Part shown: in pieces, positions 8,637-18,475 of the stretch
Layout: each line of letters starts with the position of its first letter
Numbering within the stretch: the first letter of the stretch is position 1
Assembly: GCF_015326965.1 (NCBI RefSeq)
Contig: NZ_CP017659.1
Location: 1,984,001-2,048,000 of the forward strand
Source of the DNA: Paenibacillus sp. JZ16
GTDB lineage: Bacteria > Bacillota > Bacilli > Paenibacillales > Paenibacillaceae
DNA: 64,000 bases
Reading direction: 5' to 3'
The notes under the pieces: model-generated
The model's input: only the letters and a program-made list of their open reading frames with translations
Told to the model about the DNA's origin: nothing
The model's database searches: none
Made by a program: the position numbers and the translations under genes

Positions 8637-9104
8637 ATGAAAGGTGTGACTTGTTTCTTGAAAGTGCCTAAACGCAACCCCTCCATCGGTTTTCATCTGG
8701 GTTACACCTATCGCCGCGCATCGCATTTGTTTGCCAATGCCCTGAAGCCCTATGATATCACCCCCGAGCAATGGCTGGTTCTATACCACATCGGAGAGCA
8801 CGAAGGGTTAAATCAAAAGGAAGTTGCCGCCAAAGCGGATAAGGACCAACCAACCACTACCCGTATTTTGGATCTGCTCGAGAAAAAAGGGTATACTCGC
8901 AAATCCGTTTCGGTTAACGACCGGAGAGCTTTCCAGCTCTTTTTGACGGATACAGGCAAAGAATTGATCGAGGCAACCACAACCATCGAAAGTCAATGCG
9001 GAAGCCAGTTAATCGAAGGCATTGACGATCATCAATTAGAGATGTTCTGGGACACGCTCTCGCGCATCAATGCCAACATACACAACTTAGACAAACAGGA
9101 GTGA
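8637..9104 (+). CDS. MarR-family transcriptional regulator
   Basis: Winged-helix dimer of up to 155 residues. The HTH (about 58-80) reads LNQKEVAAKADKDQPTTTRI, followed by the wing at VSVNDRRAFQLFLTDTG. It is coupled to an MFS carrier whose start overlaps or abuts its stop, the usual arrangement of a drug- or metabolite-responsive repressor with its efflux pump. The ATG at 8637 has no good ribosome-binding site; a TTG at 8658, preceded by AAAGGTG, may be the true start. A promoter and a dyad lie immediately upstream. Confidence 0.85.
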   Translation: MKGVTCFLKVPKRNPSIGFHLGYTYRRASHLFANALKPYDITPEQWLVLYHIGEHEGLNQKEVAAKADKDQPTTTRILDLLEKKGYTRKSVSVNDRRAFQLFLTDTGKELIEATTTIESQCGSQLIEGIDDHQLEMFWDTLSRINANIHNLDKQE

Positions 9105-9112
9105 TGTTTCAC

Positions 9113-10351
9113 ATGAATGAAATGAATACAAAACAACGATTATGGACCAAAGAATTCATCACCTTGATGGTCAGCAACCTTTTTCTGTTTCTGACCCTGC
9201 AGATGATGCTGACCACGCTGCCCGCATATGCCAAGGAGGCGTTTATGGCAAGCCCGCTGCAGGTCAGCCTGATAACCAGCGTGTTCGCCTTCAGCGCGAT
9301 CGCTTCCCGCTTCGTGTCAAGTAAAGCGCTGGAAAAAGGGAAGCTGCGCCTGCTCCTGTACGTCGGGCTGTTCATTTCACTGGCAGCTACGCTCGGTTAT
9401 TACTGGGCATCCGGCATTGCCTTTCTGCTGCTGATGCGCGTTTTGTTTGGCATCGGCTTTGGCATGACCAGCACCTCGTTTCCTACGATGGCATCGGACG
9501 TCATCCCGATCAAACGGCTGGGCGAGGGCATGGGGTACTTCGGTTTATCCACTACGCTCGCTATGTCGATCGGACCGATGATCGGCTTGACGCTCCTGCA
9601 AGACGGGGGGTTCACACCGCTTGTGATCATCACCGTCATGATCAATGTACTTATCTTCCCGCTCGCCTACGTTTTGACGTCAAGATCAGCAAAACGAAAT
9701 ATGGAGCTCCCCGCAGCGGTTCAACCTCGAGTTGAGGAGCAACCTAAAGGTTCATTCAATAAAAAGCTGATTCTGCCCAGCGTCCTTAACTTTTTGATGT
9801 CCATTACGTACGGCGGACTGTTGAGCTTCATGGCGTTGTTCGGCACCGAGGCTCACCTCCGGAATCCCCAGTATTTCTTCTTGTTCAATGCCATTGCCAT
9901 TATTTTGGTGCGGCCGTTCTCCGGCAGAATCTATGACCGGTATGGACACAAGGCACTGGTTATACCCGCTGCTATTCTAATGGTCGCCGGTTTGTTGTTA
10001 CTGACCTTCGCCACATCGACGGGAACTATGCTGTTATCGGCATTATGTTATGGCCTTGGCTTCGGTGCAATGCAGCCATCCATCCAGACCTGGATGATTC
10101 AGGAGGTTCATCCGCTGCAGCGCGGCATGGCCAACGGCATGTTCTTCAACTCTCTGGATTTCGGTGTCGCTATCGGCTCGATCGCGCTCGGTTCCATCGC
10201 CAAATCCACTTCCTACGCGATCATGTACCGTTATTCAGCCATTGCGCTTGTGATGTTAATCCTGATTTATATCATCATGCAGGTAACCGGACAATCACGC
10301 ATCAAAAGAATGTCACAGCTTGAGGATACCGAACCCACTGCTGCTGGTTAA
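9113..10351 (+). CDS. MFS efflux-type transporter
   Basis: Inner-membrane carrier of 412 residues with 12 predicted hydrophobic segments and a central basic loop around residue 200 (SRSAKRNMEL). It resembles DHA1-type exporters (PSIQTWMIQEVHPLQRGMAN before helix 11 is typical of this group). AGGAG at 9097-9101 gives the best spacing (11) to the ATG at 9113; ATG 9104 overlaps the marR stop but is too close to the site. Cotranscription with the MarR gene suggests export of the regulator's ligand. A strong hairpin terminator follows. Confidence 0.8.
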   Translation: MNEMNTKQRLWTKEFITLMVSNLFLFLTLQMMLTTLPAYAKEAFMASPLQVSLITSVFAFSAIASRFVSSKALEKGKLRLLLYVGLFISLAATLGYYWASGIAFLLLMRVLFGIGFGMTSTSFPTMASDVIPIKRLGEGMGYFGLSTTLAMSIGPMIGLTLLQDGGFTPLVIITVMINVLIFPLAYVLTSRSAKRNMELPAAVQPRVEEQPKGSFNKKLILPSVLNFLMSITYGGLLSFMALFGTEAHLRNPQYFFLFNAIAIILVRPFSGRIYDRYGHKALVIPAAILMVAGLLLLTFATSTGTMLLSALCYGLGFGAMQPSIQTWMIQEVHPLQRGMANGMFFNSLDFGVAIGSIALGSIAKSTSYAIMYRYSAIALVMLILIYIIMQVTGQSRIKRMSQLEDTEPTAAG

Positions 10352-10396
10352 CAGAGTTAGCAATGGGTGCAAATCCAAAGAAAATATCCAGATATG

Positions 10397-10440
10397 AGAA
10401 AGGTCTTGTCCGTTATTTATGGACAAGACCTTTCTTTTTC
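10397..10440. terminator. Bidirectional terminator between convergent MFS genes
   Basis: A 15-bp stem (core AAAGGTCTTGTCC with its complement) and a 9-base loop, followed by a T-run on the plus strand. The left arm overlaps the last codons and stop of the minus-strand MFS gene. Confidence 0.85.
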
Positions 10441-11693
10441 AAGCCCTGGGGTTTCTTGAAGTCGACTCGGTATGAATTCCCTCCGGTATCGTCTTCCTTT
10501 GCCTCCGGCTTCACGGCGAATAAGGTGAGCAGACTGCCTACAGCCGCGACGGCTGCCAAAGTGCCGAACAGCACCCAATGATTCGCCCCGAGGAGCAGCG
10601 AGACAACTGGAGGTCCGAGCGATACGCCGATAAAACGCATACTGCTGTATAGCGAGGTAATGGTACCTCGCTGCTCCTTCTCTATGCCTTCCGTCAGCAG
10701 CGTGTCCATGCATGGCAGTACCATCCCGATCCCGATGCCGCCAAGTGTCATCATACCGACGACAAAATAAATCTGCGAACTAAATCCGGTGACAATCAGG
10801 GAAGCCGTCAAAATGGCCATACCCGCGAAACCGGTCCACTTTTTAGCCGCTTTATTTTTGCCCGTGAATTTACCGGCTAAATAGGAAGACAGACATAACA
10901 AAGCCAGCGGAATCGCAAGCACAAGCCCTTTTATCACACCGTGCAAATTGTAAGTGCTCTCGAGCGTCTCCGACAAATAGAAAAGCACGCCGAACACGCC
11001 AAACATCGCAATGCCGCCGATGGCGAATATCGCATACAGCCATCTTCCCTTCTCGTGCAAAACCTGCCTGGTTGTTTTCAAAAACTCGCGTATGGATTGT
11101 TTATCGTCGTTGTTCGACTTGGGTGTCTTCACAAGAAAAATGACAAGCACGATAGAGATCAGGCAAAGAACCGGAATCGCTATAAAAGGCAAAAACCAGA
11201 TAAAACTTCCGAGCAGGGCGCCCAGTATTGGACTGACTACCTTGCCAAACGTATTGGAGGTTTCGATAATGCCCAAACTCTTACTGACCTTTTCTTCCTC
11301 TTTAAACATGTCGCCGACAAGCGGAATGACAATGGGGAATGCCCCGGCAGCACCAATTCCCTGTAGAAACCGTCCTGCCAAAATAACGTAATATGCCGCC
11401 GTCCCACTCAGCATCCAGGCAGCCACAGCCGAGACAGCTCCGCCTAATGCCGCAATAATCAAGCTAGGGATGATGATCTTCTTTCGTCCATACCGATCCG
11501 ATAAATAACCGGCAATCGGGATCAGTAAGATGGCTACAACAGCATACACCGTTATAAGCATACTAACTTTGAAGGAACTGATCCCTAGAGCTTTGGAGAT
11601 CTGCGGCAAAATGGGAATCAGCATGGAATTGCCTAACGTCATGATGAGTGGTATGGATGCAAGGGCAACCAGATCCCATTTCTTGTTTTCCAT
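10413..11693 (-). CDS. MFS transporter, multidrug-efflux (DHA1) type
   Basis: A 426-residue inner-membrane protein with 12 hydrophobic segments. After helix 2 it has the MFS signature GYLSDRYGRKKI, and helix 5 has the antiporter-like motif with GRFLQGIGAAG. The N-terminal half matches Bacillus drug exporters in layout. AAAGGTGG about 9 bases upstream supports the ATG at 11693. The gene stands alone, convergent with the MarR-linked carrier, with which it shares the terminator. The substrate cannot be told from sequence. Confidence 0.8.
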   Translation of the reverse strand: MENKKWDLVALASIPLIMTLGNSMLIPILPQISKALGISSFKVSMLITVYAVVAILLIPIAGYLSDRYGRKKIIIPSLIIAALGGAVSAVAAWMLSGTAAYYVILAGRFLQGIGAAGAFPIVIPLVGDMFKEEEKVSKSLGIIETSNTFGKVVSPILGALLGSFIWFLPFIAIPVLCLISIVLVIFLVKTPKSNNDDKQSIREFLKTTRQVLHEKGRWLYAIFAIGGIAMFGVFGVLFYLSETLESTYNLHGVIKGLVLAIPLALLCLSSYLAGKFTGKNKAAKKWTGFAGMAILTASLIVTGFSSQIYFVVGMMTLGGIGIGMVLPCMDTLLTEGIEKEQRGTITSLYSSMRFIGVSLGPPVVSLLLGANHWVLFGTLAAVAAVGSLLTLFAVKPEAKEDDTGGNSYRVDFKKPQGLKKKGLVHK

Positions 11694-11802
11694 GAGAGAA
11701 GACCACCTTTGCGTTATCTGTCATCCATATTGTAGGTTCTTTTCCCCGGAATATGCATGATTGCAAGGTGGCCGTTTTTTCCCATATACATTTTTTCCTT
11801 AT

Positions 11803-13506
11803 TTATACTTTAAAGCCGGACATCAACTGCCGAAGCTTGCTGGACATGACATTCAAATCTTCAACGGAATTGGTAATTTCCTCCATTGAGGCCAGCTGCT
11901 CTTCCGTGGCGGCACTGACGCTTTGAGTTCCCCCTGCCGTCGTCTCGGTGACCTCCTGGATTCGGCGGATGGCGTGAACAAGCTCTCCCGCTCCGGAGTT
12001 CATCTGCTCTGTTGCAGCGGTGACACTCTGAATTTGTTCATTCAATTCACCGACGGATTGCTCAATGTCCTTAAAGGCCCTCTCGGCTCCTTGTGCCACA
12101 TTCATGCCCTCGGTCACTTCGCGGGTCCCCTGCTCCATAACACCGGCCAGATCAACAATATCCTGCTGAAGTTCATGGACGAATTGTCTGATTTCGACGG
12201 AGGAGTTCGATGCCTGATCAGCCAATTTCCGGACCTCCGCCGCTACAACCGCAAAACCTCTGCCATGCTCGCCCGCCCGAGCGGCCTCAATTGAGGCATT
12301 CAAGGCAAGCAATGATGTTTGCTCCGCAATTTCGATAATGATCTGACCCATCGCTCCAATGTTGGAGGCCTTTTCGCCGAGCGCACGCACCGATTGCGCG
12401 GATTGATCCACACTGGTGCGTATGCCTTCCATTTGTGACAGTGTATGGATAAGTGCCTGTTCCCCTTCAGCCGCAAGCTGGTTCGTCGTTGCTGCCAAGC
12501 CGGAGACGTCTTGGGCGGCATGCGCGATGTGTTTCATTCCTTCCGCCATGTCCGTTACCGTAGCCGTCGTTTCCTCCGTATCCTGAAGCTGGTTCTCTAC
12601 CCCGGCCGCCAGCTCTTCCATAATACCTGAGGTTTGCTGGGAAGCTTGACGAATCTCCTCGGTTGTGGAGTGCAGCGTCGAAGCTGCGATACCGACTTTG
12701 CCGGCCGTATCCTGCACCTGTACGACGAGTTCCCTGAAGCCATCGACCAATTTATTATATGCGTCAGCTACATCCCTGATTTCGTCTTTCGTATTGATCT
12801 GTAATCGGGTAACCAGATCCCCTCCGCCTTCGGCAATCTTCAATAGCTGATCGCTCATCTGATTCAAAGGACGAATCGAACGGGTAAGAAGATATCCTTG
12901 TATGGCAAAATAAACAACGGCTGCAACTCCGATCAACATAATGATCAAATTCTGAAATCGGCTGCTGGCCGCAATCTGATCAGCCTGCTTAGCCAAGGCT
13001 TCATTTTTATGTACTGTAAATTGTCCGATAAGCGTACTGAAGGACTTGCGCACCTCGCGTTCCTGGTTAAAAGCAGCTTCATATACCCGGAACGGTACAG
13101 CCTTGTAAAAACCGGTGTCATACCCTAATTTGTTTAACACCTCATTCACGGCTTCGGTGTATATGACATACCCGGTTTCGATCTCGTTAAAAACGTTGCG
13201 GTCTTCCTCAGCCGTCATCAAGCCTTTGGTTTCGGCCATGAGTTTGGTGACGGACTCCTGCTTCGCTTTCAATGAATCTGCAAAGGTCGAATCACCGGTC
13301 AATAGGTACCCCCGTTCATCATTAGAGACGCCCGTCAATAGAGTCTCCAATTGCGTCAGGTTATAAATGACCTTCTGATCCACTTCAATAATCTTGCTGA
13401 ACCTCTTCTCCGTCATATTCGAAGTGATAAACGCGATAATTACGATTACCGACGTTACCACTGCAAGAATCGTAGACGAAAGAATTAATTTTGTTTTTAT
13501 CTTCAT
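11803..13506 (-). CDS. Methyl-accepting chemotaxis protein with CHASE3-like sensor
   Basis: Membrane chemoreceptor of 567 residues. TM1 is at about 7-30. An extracytoplasmic all-helical domain of about 140 residues includes [11 protein letters not shown], typical of CHASE3. TM2 is near 190-210, then a HAMP domain, then the signalling hairpin with [20 protein letters not shown]. The ATG at 13506 was chosen over an in-frame start 44 codons upstream, because the promoter at 13533-13560 lies between them and the protein then begins [11 protein letters not shown], a normal lead into TM1. The C-terminus has no pentapeptide tether. It is a single-gene unit. Confidence 0.88.
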   Translation of the reverse strand: MKIKTKLILSSTILAVVTSVIVIIAFITSNMTEKRFSKIIEVDQKVIYNLTQLETLLTGVSNDERGYLLTGDSTFADSLKAKQESVTKLMAETKGLMTAEEDRNVFNEIETGYVIYTEAVNEVLNKLGYDTGFYKAVPFRVYEAAFNQEREVRKSFSTLIGQFTVHKNEALAKQADQIAASSRFQNLIIMLIGVAAVVYFAIQGYLLTRSIRPLNQMSDQLLKIAEGGGDLVTRLQINTKDEIRDVADAYNKLVDGFRELVVQVQDTAGKVGIAASTLHSTTEEIRQASQQTSGIMEELAAGVENQLQDTEETTATVTDMAEGMKHIAHAAQDVSGLAATTNQLAAEGEQALIHTLSQMEGIRTSVDQSAQSVRALGEKASNIGAMGQIIIEIAEQTSLLALNASIEAARAGEHGRGFAVVAAEVRKLADQASNSSVEIRQFVHELQQDIVDLAGVMEQGTREVTEGMNVAQGAERAFKDIEQSVGELNEQIQSVTAATEQMNSGAGELVHAIRRIQEVTETTAGGTQSVSAATEEQLASMEEITNSVEDLNVMSSKLRQLMSGFKV

Positions 13507-13532
13507 CCGCAAGCACCCGACCTTTGATAAGT

Positions 13533-13560
13533 AGTATACCCCCAAACCTTTTTTCGTCAA
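13533..13560 (-). promoter_or_regulatory. Promoter of the chemoreceptor gene
   Basis: On the minus strand TTGACG (13560-13555), a 16-base spacer and TATACT (13538-13533). The ATG is 26 bases further on, giving a short leader. Confidence 0.6.
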
Positions 13561-13770
13561 ATTTATGTCAAAAATGAATAGACTCGGCGATCGAGAAAGC
13601 GCTTTTCCCGAAAATAATTGAAAAATATTATTAATCACCGGTCAAATCATGATAAATAATGGATAACTCCCTCCTTATGGTATAAAGCTTGCTCATTACC
13701 GCTTCCTAATTTCGCTTCCGTTTTTTTCCTCTTCTATGAAACATGCTTGGTTTTCATATATCATTCATGA
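13561..13770. other. Intergenic region between the helD terminator and the chemoreceptor promoter
   Basis: AT-rich and without a credible gene on either strand. It holds only a weak cre-like stretch at 13593-13606 (AGAAAGCGCTTTTC, three mismatches to consensus) about 90 bases before the chemoreceptor start. Confidence 0.4.
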
Positions 13771-13809
13771 AAAAAAAGGCCTGCCTGAGATGTTGCGCAG
13801 ACAGACCTT
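13771..13809 (-). terminator. Terminator of helD
   Basis: On the minus strand a 12-bp stem (AAGGTCTGTCTG with CAGGCAGGCCTT, two G-U pairs) and a 10-base loop are followed by a run of Ts. It begins 8 bases after the helD stop. Confidence 0.8.
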
Positions 13810-13816
13810 AAATTAT

Positions 13817-16147
13817 TTAGTTTTGATCCGGTATAAAGTGGCTTTTTTCCCCGATATGATATACATGAAGTTTGTGCATGGCACGCGTACACGCGGTGTA
13901 GAACAACTTGCGGTCGCTTTCGCGATGGTACACATCCTCGGAGCCGTTGTATATGATCACCGCGTCGAATTCCACGCCTTTGGCCAGATAGGCAGGAACG
14001 ACAAGCGTTCCCTTCTCAAATGCAGGAGTGGTTTTGGTAATTAATCGCGCAGGGATATCTGCCGACAACTGCTCGTGTACGCGTCTGCTCTCCTCTTCTG
14101 TCCGGCAGATCACCGCCACGTACTGGAATCCCTGTTCATGAAGCTCACGGATATCAGAGACTATCGCTTCATGCAGACGTTCTCTATCGTTCACTGCAAC
14201 CACCTGTGGAGCTTCGCCGCTCCGGTTAAATGGTACAATCCGTTCCCCGCCCGGTATCATCTGCCGCGTGAAATCAACGATTTCATACGTAGACCGGTAG
14301 CTTTGCGTCAGATTGATGACCTCCGTATCCTCCTCGCCGTACAGACTCACCAGATTTTCCAGATTGCCAAGCGCCTCTCCATGTGCGTAAATGGCTTGAT
14401 TGAGATCCCCCAGCACCGTCATTTTCGCTCGCGGGAACAATCGCTTCAGGAATTCCAGCTGAAATCCCGAATAGTCCTGTACTTCATCGACAATCACATG
14501 ACGAATCGACGTGTTCGTGCGGAAACCTTGAAGCAGCTCCTTTAGATAGAGGAACGGAGTCGCATCCTCATACAGCAGCGATTTGTTGTCCAGTGACGCA
14601 GCGGTGAGACTGCAGATTTCCTCCCAATAGTCCGGGAGCGTCTCCAAATGTCCGGCCGCCCGGCGAAATAGCGATTCATCGGTATATAATTTTCGGTACA
14701 TGCCCTTTACATCCACATATCGAAACCGCTTGATCCAGCGTCTAACCGGCTTGAGCCGATTGCTGATGACCATTTTGGCAAGGACATCCCTTTCTTTATC
14801 GAAATCGTCAAAGGTGTCCGACTTCCGGTTCTGCTTACGTCTCATCGTTTGAAAGGCCCGCTGGTAATCTTCCGTATCCAGGAGCTGGATCTGCTCCTCC
14901 ACCCACGGGGCGTCTTTTTCGCTCTGGGCGAACTCCGACAGACGTTTGAGCATCCACTCTTTCATCAGGTCGATCCGGCCAGCGAGTTTAACCGCCGAAT
15001 CATAACTATAGAACTGCGCGGACATTTCGTCGGCGCTGACGATCACCTTACCTTGGAATACGACAGGCTTAAAGAGCATCCCGCCCTTCTCCAGCAATTC
15101 CTTGTATCGTCTGATGGTATCCAGATAGGCTCCCGAGGATTTAAAGGATATGCTCTCAAGTCGCGCACGGTAATGCGGCGAATCGTCCGCATTCAGCAAG
15201 GATTCTGTCTGCGTAAACACATCTTCAAGCTCAAACTCCTTGCCCAGCCGGTGTTCCAGATAGGACTGGAAGGTCGTCTGCTGCATATTGTCCTCGCCAA
15301 GCTCCGGAAGCACCGTGGATACATAACTATTGAACAGGGGGTTCGGAGAGAACAGAATCATCTGGTCGGCCCGAAGCGTCTCCCGATACTTATACAACAG
15401 ATAAGCTACCCGCTGCAGTGCCGCTGAGGTTTTGCCGCTGCCGGCAGCCCCCTGAACGATCAGCATGCGGGTTTTGTCGTTTCGGATGACGGCATTCTGT
15501 TCCTTCTGAATCGTAGCTACGATGCTCTTCATCCGATCATCCGCGCTATGGCTGAGCACCTGCTGCAGCAGCTCATCTCCAATGGTTACGCCGGTATCAA
15601 ACAACACCTTGATCTCGCCGTTATGGATGACGAATTGGCGCTTAAGCAGCATTTCGCCTTTAACCGTGCCCGAGGGCGTTTCGTATTGGGCCGGGCCGGG
15701 CGCCCCATCATAATACAAGCTCGAGATTGGAGCCCGCCAATCGTAAACCAGAAACGTCTCCATATGTTCATCCAAAAAAGATCCTGTTCCCAAATAAATA
15801 ATGTCCGTCTCCGCGGTTCCTTCCTCCTGAAAATCAATGCGTCCGAAGTAAGGGGACTCCACAAGTTTTCTATATTTCTTAAGCAGCTTGCTGGATTGCA
15901 GATGAGCATGCTCACGTTCCGCCAGCACCTGCGACTGCTGCCTCAGGTTGGTGGACGTTTCACCCAAATCGTCCGGGTTGCTGAAGTTGACCGTTACTTC
16001 GTCCCAGAAGTCTTTCCGCATATCAATAACGACTTCACGGATATCCCCGACGCTCGCTTCCAGCTGAGATATTTTATTACCGATTTTCGTTGTCACTTCC
16101 GTTACCCGCGCCTGTTCTTCTTGCCAATCCTGTTCGCTGATAGCCAT
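13817..16147 (-). CDS. helD: HelD-type RNA polymerase-associated helicase
   Basis: A UvrD/Rep-like superfamily 1 ATPase that in Bacillus binds RNA polymerase and releases stalled or nucleic-acid-bound enzyme. The 776 residues match the family length. An N-terminal coiled-coil arm spans about 1-100. Walker A GAAGSGKTSAALQR lies near 235, a family insertion follows, and motif II DEVQDYSGFQLEFL is near 552. Further motifs include GDLNQAIYAHG, TQSYRS and the C-terminal FYTACTRAMHKL. AGGGGGATGAACAA precedes the ATG. It is monocistronic with its own terminator. Some other UvrD-type helicase is less likely because the N-terminal arm and size fit HelD. Confidence 0.9.
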   Translation of the reverse strand: MAISEQDWQEEQARVTEVTTKIGNKISQLEASVGDIREVVIDMRKDFWDEVTVNFSNPDDLGETSTNLRQQSQVLAEREHAHLQSSKLLKKYRKLVESPYFGRIDFQEEGTAETDIIYLGTGSFLDEHMETFLVYDWRAPISSLYYDGAPGPAQYETPSGTVKGEMLLKRQFVIHNGEIKVLFDTGVTIGDELLQQVLSHSADDRMKSIVATIQKEQNAVIRNDKTRMLIVQGAAGSGKTSAALQRVAYLLYKYRETLRADQMILFSPNPLFNSYVSTVLPELGEDNMQQTTFQSYLEHRLGKEFELEDVFTQTESLLNADDSPHYRARLESISFKSSGAYLDTIRRYKELLEKGGMLFKPVVFQGKVIVSADEMSAQFYSYDSAVKLAGRIDLMKEWMLKRLSEFAQSEKDAPWVEEQIQLLDTEDYQRAFQTMRRKQNRKSDTFDDFDKERDVLAKMVISNRLKPVRRWIKRFRYVDVKGMYRKLYTDESLFRRAAGHLETLPDYWEEICSLTAASLDNKSLLYEDATPFLYLKELLQGFRTNTSIRHVIVDEVQDYSGFQLEFLKRLFPRAKMTVLGDLNQAIYAHGEALGNLENLVSLYGEEDTEVINLTQSYRSTYEIVDFTRQMIPGGERIVPFNRSGEAPQVVAVNDRERLHEAIVSDIRELHEQGFQYVAVICRTEEESRRVHEQLSADIPARLITKTTPAFEKGTLVVPAYLAKGVEFDAVIIYNGSEDVYHRESDRKLFYTACTRAMHKLHVYHIGEKSHFIPDQN

Positions 16148-16383
16148 TTGTTCATCCCCCTAATATACTGGTTGACAGCGTAATATGTCTGTGATATAAT
16201 ACAATTGTGATATTCTAACCAAATCATCGTTATTTAATGACAAACCATTGCTAATTATAGCAATGTAACCCGCATAATTCAACATCGAATTTCAGACAGC
16301 CGACCCACCGGGGCGGTTTTTTTGCGTTTATATACAATACCATTCCCAAGGCTCACTGCCAAGAGGAGTCCTATAATCCCGGT
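16148..16383. other. Intergenic region upstream of helD
   Basis: No gene is supported. An AT-rich stretch around 16180-16260 presumably holds the helD promoter, but no clear -35/-10 pair stands out. A GC-rich imperfect hairpin followed by seven Ts at 16298-16323 on the plus strand has no plus-strand gene to terminate. Confidence 0.4.
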
Positions 16384-16422
16384 GCAAAAAACAGCCGATC
16401 AAATATGGCATCTTGATCGGCT
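16384..16422 (-). terminator. Terminator of the aromatic-acid-exporter-like gene
   Basis: Stem AGCCGATCAA with its complement, a 10-base loop, then GTTTTTTG on the minus strand, directly after the stop at 16441. Confidence 0.8.
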
Positions 16423-16440
16423 CCCTCATGATGACTTCTC

Positions 16441-17499
16441 TTATTTACGCAGCCACGAGAACAAGGCTTCCTCCTGCTCTTTATCATCCACGACACGGCT
16501 GATTTGATCCGCGACCCGGTTCAGCCGGTCAAGCTGATACCCGTAATCATACATGGAGGCGGCCACCACCGACAGTCGAAGCCCCCCTGGATTGGCGCCT
16601 GGTCCGCACATCACCTGCTCCATGAACGTTTCATTGTTCTCCGCCATGGTCTCGGCCTCGTCTTCATTCGGTTTCAATTTATCTTCGAATTTCCACAAAA
16701 TATGCTCATGGTACTTCATTAACCGCTCCAGATTGTGATCAAACTGCTCGTCGATTTCTTCGGATCGTTCCGCCTGGAAATAGTGGTTTTCGACCGCATC
16801 CAGCACTTCATACCCTTTACGAAGGGATTGAAGCAGTTGTTTATACACCACCAGCTGCCTTGCTTGACTGTACTTCGCCCGCTTCAGCTTCTTCTGCTCT
16901 TCCTCAAACAAATTGTATTTATCGGACAATGATTTGATCGCCGATTCCAGTTCCTTCTTCTCCGCGCGGTATACCGAATCCTTCATTTCGTGGGAGATGG
17001 CCGTGCGCAGCAGCAGCGACATTTTGCCAAATACAATATGAATCCGCGTGATGTACTGTTCCTTGGGTTTCGGGGGAAACACAAGAATATTGATAAGAAA
17101 TGCGGATATGATACCGATAATCGTCAGAATAAAGCGATTGAGTGCAAAATCCCATTGACCGGAAGCTTCCATCACGGAGATAACCGTAACTAGCGTAAGT
17201 CCGATGGTCTCGCCCATTTTCAGCTTCATGCAAATCATAATTACTAGAATACATACCAAACCGACGGAAATCGGCTGATTCGATAAAAAGTATCCTCCTA
17301 GCATCGCCAGAATCGCACCGAGCGTACTGGTCTGCAGCTGGTCCAGGAAATATCTCCACGACCTGTATATGGATGGCTGCATCGCAAAAATCGCTGCTAT
17401 GGCGGCAACGACAGGGGATTTAAAATCAAACAGCATGGCTAAATAAAGAGCCAGCGTTACGGCTAAGCCGGTTTTGAACATTCTTGCTCCAAACGCCAC
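16441..17499 (-). CDS. Aromatic acid exporter (ArAE/DUF939-like) membrane protein
   Basis: A 352-residue protein. The first 150 residues form about six membrane segments with GARMFKTGLAVTLALYLA at the N-terminus and AIFAMQPSIYRSW, a signature of the ArAE/FUSC-like family. The remainder is a cytosolic helical domain with coiled-coil character (LESAIKSLSDKYNLFEEEQ). A GTG start at 17499 is supported by AAGGAGGG six bases upstream. Bacillus relatives are uncharacterised, and efflux of organic acids is a family-level guess. It is transcribed alone with its own terminator; the upstream PAP2 gene has a separate start region. Confidence 0.8.
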   Translation of the reverse strand: MAFGARMFKTGLAVTLALYLAMLFDFKSPVVAAIAAIFAMQPSIYRSWRYFLDQLQTSTLGAILAMLGGYFLSNQPISVGLVCILVIMICMKLKMGETIGLTLVTVISVMEASGQWDFALNRFILTIIGIISAFLINILVFPPKPKEQYITRIHIVFGKMSLLLRTAISHEMKDSVYRAEKKELESAIKSLSDKYNLFEEEQKKLKRAKYSQARQLVVYKQLLQSLRKGYEVLDAVENHYFQAERSEEIDEQFDHNLERLMKYHEHILWKFEDKLKPNEDEAETMAENNETFMEQVMCGPGANPGGLRLSVVAASMYDYGYQLDRLNRVADQISRVVDDKEQEEALFSWLRK

Positions 17500-17606
17500 A
17501 GACAGCCCTCCTTACCTAACCCAATTTCACATCTATGGATACACACCATGATACATACTCCTCCGTTTGAACCGCTATTACATGAATTACCCTTACGCTT
17601 CCAATG

Positions 17607-18296
17607 TTATGCAGTTTCTGATTCATTCACATCTTCCGAATTGGCCCGCTTTCCCATCCTCTTCTCGTAAGATCGGACCAGAAATGCAAGCCAAGCACAA
17701 GCAGCCAGATATCCACCAACAATATCGCTTGGATAGTGGACCCCGAGATAGACCCTGCTTAATCCGATGCCGAGAATCATGGTGACGGAGATGGATATTA
17801 ATATTCCTCTCCCCGCCCTGCTGTCAATATGTCTCCACAACAAGTAAGTGAGCACGCTGTAGAATGAGAAGGCGGCCATGGAATGTCCGCTGGGATAGCT
17901 GTATCCCGTAATTTCAATTAAGCGGTGGATGTCGGGCCTTGCCCGTTGAAAGACCCATTTTAATAATAAATTCAGAATAGATGAACCGAAGACGACCACA
18001 ATAAGGAGAAGAATCTCCATGCGGTGCCCCAGTACCCAATATAGCACGGCGATTACAATCAGACATAACACAATCACCGGTCCGATGGAGCCTATAAACG
18101 ACAGCCCGATAGCAATATCCGTGATAAGCGGATGCTCCCAGGCTTGTACCGTTGTTAGGATCGCCCAATCAAACGTTGCCAGGCTTTGCCGCTTTACCAA
18201 AGCAGCCAGCGTGGCAAATCCGATCAAGCTGATTATCGATATGAGGAAAATCCAGCGTTGTCTTCCTGAAGTCGTGTGTAGCTTCTGTCCGCTCAA
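17607..18296 (-). CDS. PAP2-family phosphatase
   Basis: Membrane phosphatase for lipid phosphates such as undecaprenyl pyrophosphate or phosphatidylglycerol phosphate. The 229 residues have six hydrophobic segments and all three active-site motifs: KWVFQRARP (Lys-x6-Arg-Pro), YPSGH, and SRVYLGVHYPSD (Ser-Arg-x5-His-x3-Asp). The catalytic His residues face the outside in relatives. A TTG start at 18296 is used because AGGAG lies 9 bases upstream and no ATG fits. It is monocistronic, and the natural substrate cannot be set from sequence. Confidence 0.9.
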   Translation of the reverse strand: MSGQKLHTTSGRQRWIFLISIISLIGFATLAALVKRQSLATFDWAILTTVQAWEHPLITDIAIGLSFIGSIGPVIVLCLIVIAVLYWVLGHRMEILLLIVVVFGSSILNLLLKWVFQRARPDIHRLIEITGYSYPSGHSMAAFSFYSVLTYLLWRHIDSRAGRGILISISVTMILGIGLSRVYLGVHYPSDIVGGYLAACAWLAFLVRSYEKRMGKRANSEDVNESETA

Positions 18297-18475
18297 CTCT
18301 CTTTTCTCCTTTGCCTTTGTTTCGAATCCGTGCGAGTTGGTGAAAACAAGATAATATCATTTTCCTGAGATAAAGAAAAGTCCAGATGGGAGATACATGA
18401 AATATCCCGTAGTCTATGTCAAAATCGCAATGATTACTCTTTCAAGATCATTTTTACCATAAAGGAGTTGTCCAC

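Noticed and set aside
13593..13606. cre-like AGAAAGCGCTTTTC upstream of the chemoreceptor gene
   Set aside because: Three mismatches to consensus, including the outer bases, and it lies upstream of the promoter rather than on it.
16298..16323. Hairpin with seven Ts on the plus strand upstream of helD
   Set aside because: The stem is imperfect and no plus-strand gene precedes it, so a terminator function cannot be assigned.
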